From: Paracoccaceae bacterium
GTDB lineage: Bacteria; Pseudomonadota; Alphaproteobacteria; Rhodobacterales; Rhodobacteraceae
Reading direction: 5' to 3'
Length of the DNA: 9,198 nt
Assembly: GCA_007128865.1 (NCBI GenBank)
Contig: SKWP01000026.1
Span: 1-9,198 of the forward strand
Below the pieces are notes generated by a model. The model saw only the letters and a program-made list of their open reading frames with translations, did not search any database and had not been told where the DNA came from. The translations under genes and the position numbers were made by a program. This document shows positions 7,463-9,198 of this stretch, piece after piece (positions within the stretch are counted from its first letter, which is position 1; each line of letters opens with the position of its first letter).

Positions 7463-8275
7463 TCAATTCGCGCTGAACTCTTCATGCATGCGGCGCGTGA
7501 AGGGAATCGGGTCGACGCCGTATTCCTCTTCCAGCGCGATGATCTTGCCGGTGCGGTGCCAGTCCTCGATCACTTCGCTCATGAAGGCATAGAAGTTGTC
7601 TTCGCCATGGGCTACCGCCAGCCCCCAGGGGGCGTCATCGATGGTTTCCACCGGCATTTCGTAATCGGCCCATTCGGGCTCCTGCAGACGCGCCTGGATG
7701 AAGCTGTCGTCATAGACGAAAGCCTGGCAGCGGCCCTGCTGCAGCGCGGTCAGAACCTCGGCGGTGCCGGTAAAGGCGATCAGGTTGGCGCCGAATTCCT
7801 CTTGCGTCTTGCGGTTGTAGAAGGCGCCCTGGATGGCGCAGATCGGACGGTCGCGCAGATCCTCCCATGCGCTCACGCCAATGCCCTTGCGCGCCAGAAG
7901 GTTGGTGCCCGACGAATAATAGTTCGGCTCCACGATATTCACGACCCGGCGGCGTTCGGCGGTGTCGGTCATGGTGGCGATCATCAGGTCGATCCGCCCC
8001 TGCTGGAGGAATTCCATGCGGTTGGCAGCGACGACCGGCACGAATTCGTAGTCCACGCCCAGCCGCTCGGCCACATCGCGGGCCAGGGTCGGTTCGATGC
8101 CGATGTTTTCGCCGTTGGGGCCGAGATAGCCATACGGCCGGTAGTCGGCGCGGATGCCGACCACGATCGTGCCGCGTTCCTTGATGGCTTCCATCACGTC
8201 GGCCTGCGCTTCCGGTGCGCCCACCAGTAGGCAGCCCAGCGCCAGTGCCGTTACCGAAACTGTGGTCCTTAGCAT
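7463..8275 (-). CDS. Periplasmic amino acid-binding protein (SBP family 3)
   Basis: A 270-residue solute-binding protein of the HisJ/GlnH/FliY type that captures an amino acid in the periplasm for the two permeases. It has a signal peptide (MLRTT, hydrophobic core 6-20, cleavage expected after AQA at 23-25). The family pattern follows: YRPYGYLGPNGENIGIE (45-61), NRMEFLQQGRIDLMIA (85-100), TMTDTAERR (101-109) and the PNYYSSG segment (117-123). R108 is at the place of the Arg that binds the ligand alpha-carboxylate, and D189 or D190 in VYDD at the place of the Asp that binds the alpha-amino group, so an alpha-amino acid ligand is likely. C146 and C183 might form a disulfide. GGGAG (8288-8284) precedes the ATG by 8 nt. 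It is the first gene of the operon, opposite a divergent regulator. Confidence 0.94.
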   Translation of the reverse strand: MLRTTVSVTALALGCLLVGAPEAQADVMEAIKERGTIVVGIRADYRPYGYLGPNGENIGIEPTLARDVAERLGVDYEFVPVVAANRMEFLQQGRIDLMIATMTDTAERRRVVNIVEPNYYSSGTNLLARKGIGVSAWEDLRDRPICAIQGAFYNRKTQEEFGANLIAFTGTAEVLTALQQGRCQAFVYDDSFIQARLQEPEWADYEMPVETIDDAPWGLAVAHGEDNFYAFMSEVIEDWHRTGKIIALEEEYGVDPIPFTRRMHEEFSAN

Positions 8276-8296
8276 TGTTCATTCTCCCTGCTGCGA

Positions 8297-8313
8297 TGCA
8301 CGCTCGTCGTGCA
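8297..8313. repeat. Inverted repeat in the leader of the binding-protein gene
   Basis: TGCACG (8297-8302) and CGTGCA (8308-8313) are perfect inverted repeats with a 5-nt spacer. They lie between the predicted transcription start (about 8321) and the ribosome site of the importer operon. The element could be a short leader hairpin or a repressor half-site pair just downstream of the promoter. Confidence 0.45.
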
Positions 8314-8327
8314 CCGAACCGCTGCAA

Positions 8328-8356
8328 AGTCTGTCCGAGCGATGGTGACCTGTCAA
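8328..8356 (-). promoter_or_regulatory. Sigma-70-type promoter of the ABC importer operon
   Basis: On the minus strand there is a perfect -35 TTGACA (8356-8351), a 17-nt spacer and CAGACT (8333-8328) as -10. The -10 matches TATAAT at only three positions, but the strict -35 and ideal spacing compensate. Transcription would start near 8321, giving a leader of about 45 nt. It lies back to back with the regulator promoter, the two -35 boxes being 10 bp apart. Confidence 0.6.
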
Positions 8357-8366
8357 GCGTTTCGCG

Positions 8367-8394
8367 TTGTGAAAAAAAATTACGAATGTAATAT
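8367..8394 (+). promoter_or_regulatory. Probable promoter of the RpiR-family regulator
   Basis: TTGTGA (8367-8372), a 16-nt spacer containing an eight-A run (8372-8379 overlaps the box edge) and TAATAT (8389-8394) form a weak sigma-70-like promoter, each box matching consensus at four of six positions. Transcription would start near 8401, about 24 nt before the first candidate ATG. The -10 overlaps a palindrome, consistent with autoregulation. Confidence 0.45.
8379..8392. promoter_or_regulatory. Candidate operator palindrome ATTAC-N4-GTAAT
   Basis: ATTAC (8379-8383) and GTAAT (8388-8392) are perfect inverted arms around GAAT. The site is AT-rich in a GC-rich window and overlaps the regulator's -10 box. 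HexR, a member of the RpiR family, binds TGTAATTAAATTACA-like palindromes, whose TGTAAT/ATTACA arms resemble this one. A bound regulator would block its own promoter and could also affect the divergent importer promoter. Binding is inferred. Confidence 0.5.
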
Positions 8395-8424
8395 CGGCAG
8401 AGAATCAGTCGGCTCCGGCATGGG

Positions 8425-9198
8425 ATGGATGTGATGGGCGGTATCCTTGACGAGATTGCAGCGGCGCTTCCGCAGATGCCGGCCAAGCTGGCCCGCGCGG
8501 CGCGGTATGCCATCGACAATCCCGAACAGATCGCCCTCGCATCGATGCGCGGTGTGGCGACCGGGGCCGGTGTTGCGGCGCCGACGATGCAGCGGCTGGC
8601 GCTGCATCTGGGCTTTGACGGCTACGAGGCATTTCGCGACCGGTTCCGCGACGAGCTGGTTCTGAACGGCTTCGGCCGGCGGGCAAGCGCGCTGCGGCAA
8701 TCGCCTGCGCCGGACGGCGACGGCAAGCTGGCACGGCGGATCGGTCTTGCCGCCCGCGCCAATATCGAGGCCGCGCTGCTGGCCGATGACGGCGAAGCGC
8801 TGCGGCAGATGGCCCGGATGCTGACCGAGGCGCGGACGGTGTTCGTTGCCGGCAGCGGTGCGGTGACTGCGCTGGCGGATTACATGGTGCGATCGGGGGC
8901 GATGATCCTGCCCGGGCTGCGCGTGGCCGGAGAGGCCGCGGCAACCACCGTCGAAACCATCAGCACGATCACCGATCAGGATGCCTTTTTCGTCATCGGC
9001 GCGTCACCCTATGCGCGGCGCAGCCTGCACGCGGCGGTTCATGCGCGCGAGCGTGGCGCCAGGGTGCTGGCCCTGACCGACCGTCGGAGTTCTCCATTGC
9101 TGGAGGTATCGGATGTTTCGGTTTTGGCGCCTGTGGAGAGTCCGCATTATTATCCTTCGATGGTTGGTTTGATGGCGGTTATAGAGGCGTTGCTTGCG
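8425..9198 (+). CDS. RpiR/MurR-family transcriptional regulator (HTH + SIS), 3' end missing
   Basis: An open frame of 258 codons running off the right edge. The N-terminal HTH_6 domain (about 8-80) has the family layout: a LPQMPAKLARAARYAIDNPE segment, a helix-turn-helix with GAGVAAPTMQRLALHLGF (47-64), then DGYEAFRDRF. The C-terminal SIS domain (about 138-258) starts with VFVAGSGA, where other members bind phosphosugars. The usual second SIS motif (S-x-SG-x-T) is replaced by ASPYARRS (193-200), so the ligand may not be a sugar phosphate. Family length is about 280-290, so roughly 25-30 residues are missing. ATG 8425 or ATG 8434 may be the start; neither has a strong ribosome site. Being divergent from the importer, it is the likely local regulator. 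Its last 39 codons have deviant codon use. Confidence 0.87.
   Translation, partial: MDVMGGILDEIAAALPQMPAKLARAARYAIDNPEQIALASMRGVATGAGVAAPTMQRLALHLGFDGYEAFRDRFRDELVLNGFGRRASALRQSPAPDGDGKLARRIGLAARANIEAALLADDGEALRQMARMLTEARTVFVAGSGAVTALADYMVRSGAMILPGLRVAGEAAATTVETISTITDQDAFFVIGASPYARRSLHAAVHARERGARVLALTDRRSSPLLEVSDVSVLAPVESPHYYPSMVGLMAVIEALLA

Noticed and set aside
7460..8230. A 256-codon plus-strand frame opposite the binding-protein gene
   Set aside because: Shadow frame; the minus strand has a signal peptide and all family motifs.
8229..8240. Lipobox at Cys15 of the binding protein
   Set aside because: Residues before the Cys (ALG) fit a lipobox poorly and the hydrophobic core would be too short; an AQA cleavage site follows a proper signal peptide.
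8361..8375. TTTC-N7-GAAA dyad as an operator
   Set aside because: The arms are only 4 bp and overlap the A-run, so it is weaker than the neighbouring ATTAC-N4-GTAAT palindrome.
8405..8944. A 179-codon minus-strand frame opposite the regulator
   Set aside because: Arg/Pro/Ser-rich shadow of the RpiR-type gene, which has clear HTH and SIS domains on the plus strand.

Overview
The window is about 9.2 kb of high-GC DNA. The third codon positions are mostly G or C, and the gene families are typical of an alphaproteobacterium, plausibly of the Rhodobacteraceae type. The lineage is inferred from composition and gene content only. No RNA genes, insertion sequences or CRISPR arrays are visible, and the longest gene-free stretch is the roughly 150 bp divergent promoter region near the right end.

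Left half (1-4884, + strand): the distal part of a cox-type molybdenum hydroxylase operon. The order is coxE (5' end missing, VWA-domain maturation factor), coxG (SRPBCC protein), coxS (2Fe-2S subunit), coxL (molybdopterin subunit) and coxM (FAD subunit). The S-L-M order and the AYRGAGR active-site loop of CoxL place this in form II (the 'BMS' type), not in form I, the proven CO dehydrogenase with a copper-binding cysteine. The three structural subunits should form an (LSM)2 enzyme passing electrons Mo -> 2Fe-2S -> FAD. CoxE, and presumably an upstream CoxD-like AAA+ ATPase outside the window, would mature the metal centre. The substrate is not established.

Middle (4885-4966): a short convergent spacer with two GC-rich stem-loops, probably a two-way terminator.

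Right half (4967-8275, - strand): a complete polar amino acid ABC importer of the HisJ/GlnH type. In transcription order it has a periplasmic binding protein, permease 1 (TTG start), permease 2 (ATGA overlap with permease 1, unusual N-terminal extension) and an ATPase. A stem-loop lies between the binding-protein gene and the rest. The binding protein keeps the Arg and Asp expected to hold the alpha-carboxylate and alpha-amino groups of an amino acid.

Right end (8276-9198): a divergent promoter region, then an RpiR/MurR-type regulator (HTH plus SIS) that runs off the window. A good TTGACA-N17-CAGACT promoter faces the importer. A weaker TTGTGA-N16-TAATAT promoter faces the regulator, and its -10 overlaps a perfect ATTAC-N4-GTAAT palindrome that is a candidate operator. 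The simplest model is that this regulator controls itself and the importer. A link between the importer and the convergent cox enzyme is possible but rests on proximity alone. The last 39 codons of the regulator contain no codon ending in C, a sharp break from the rest of the window.
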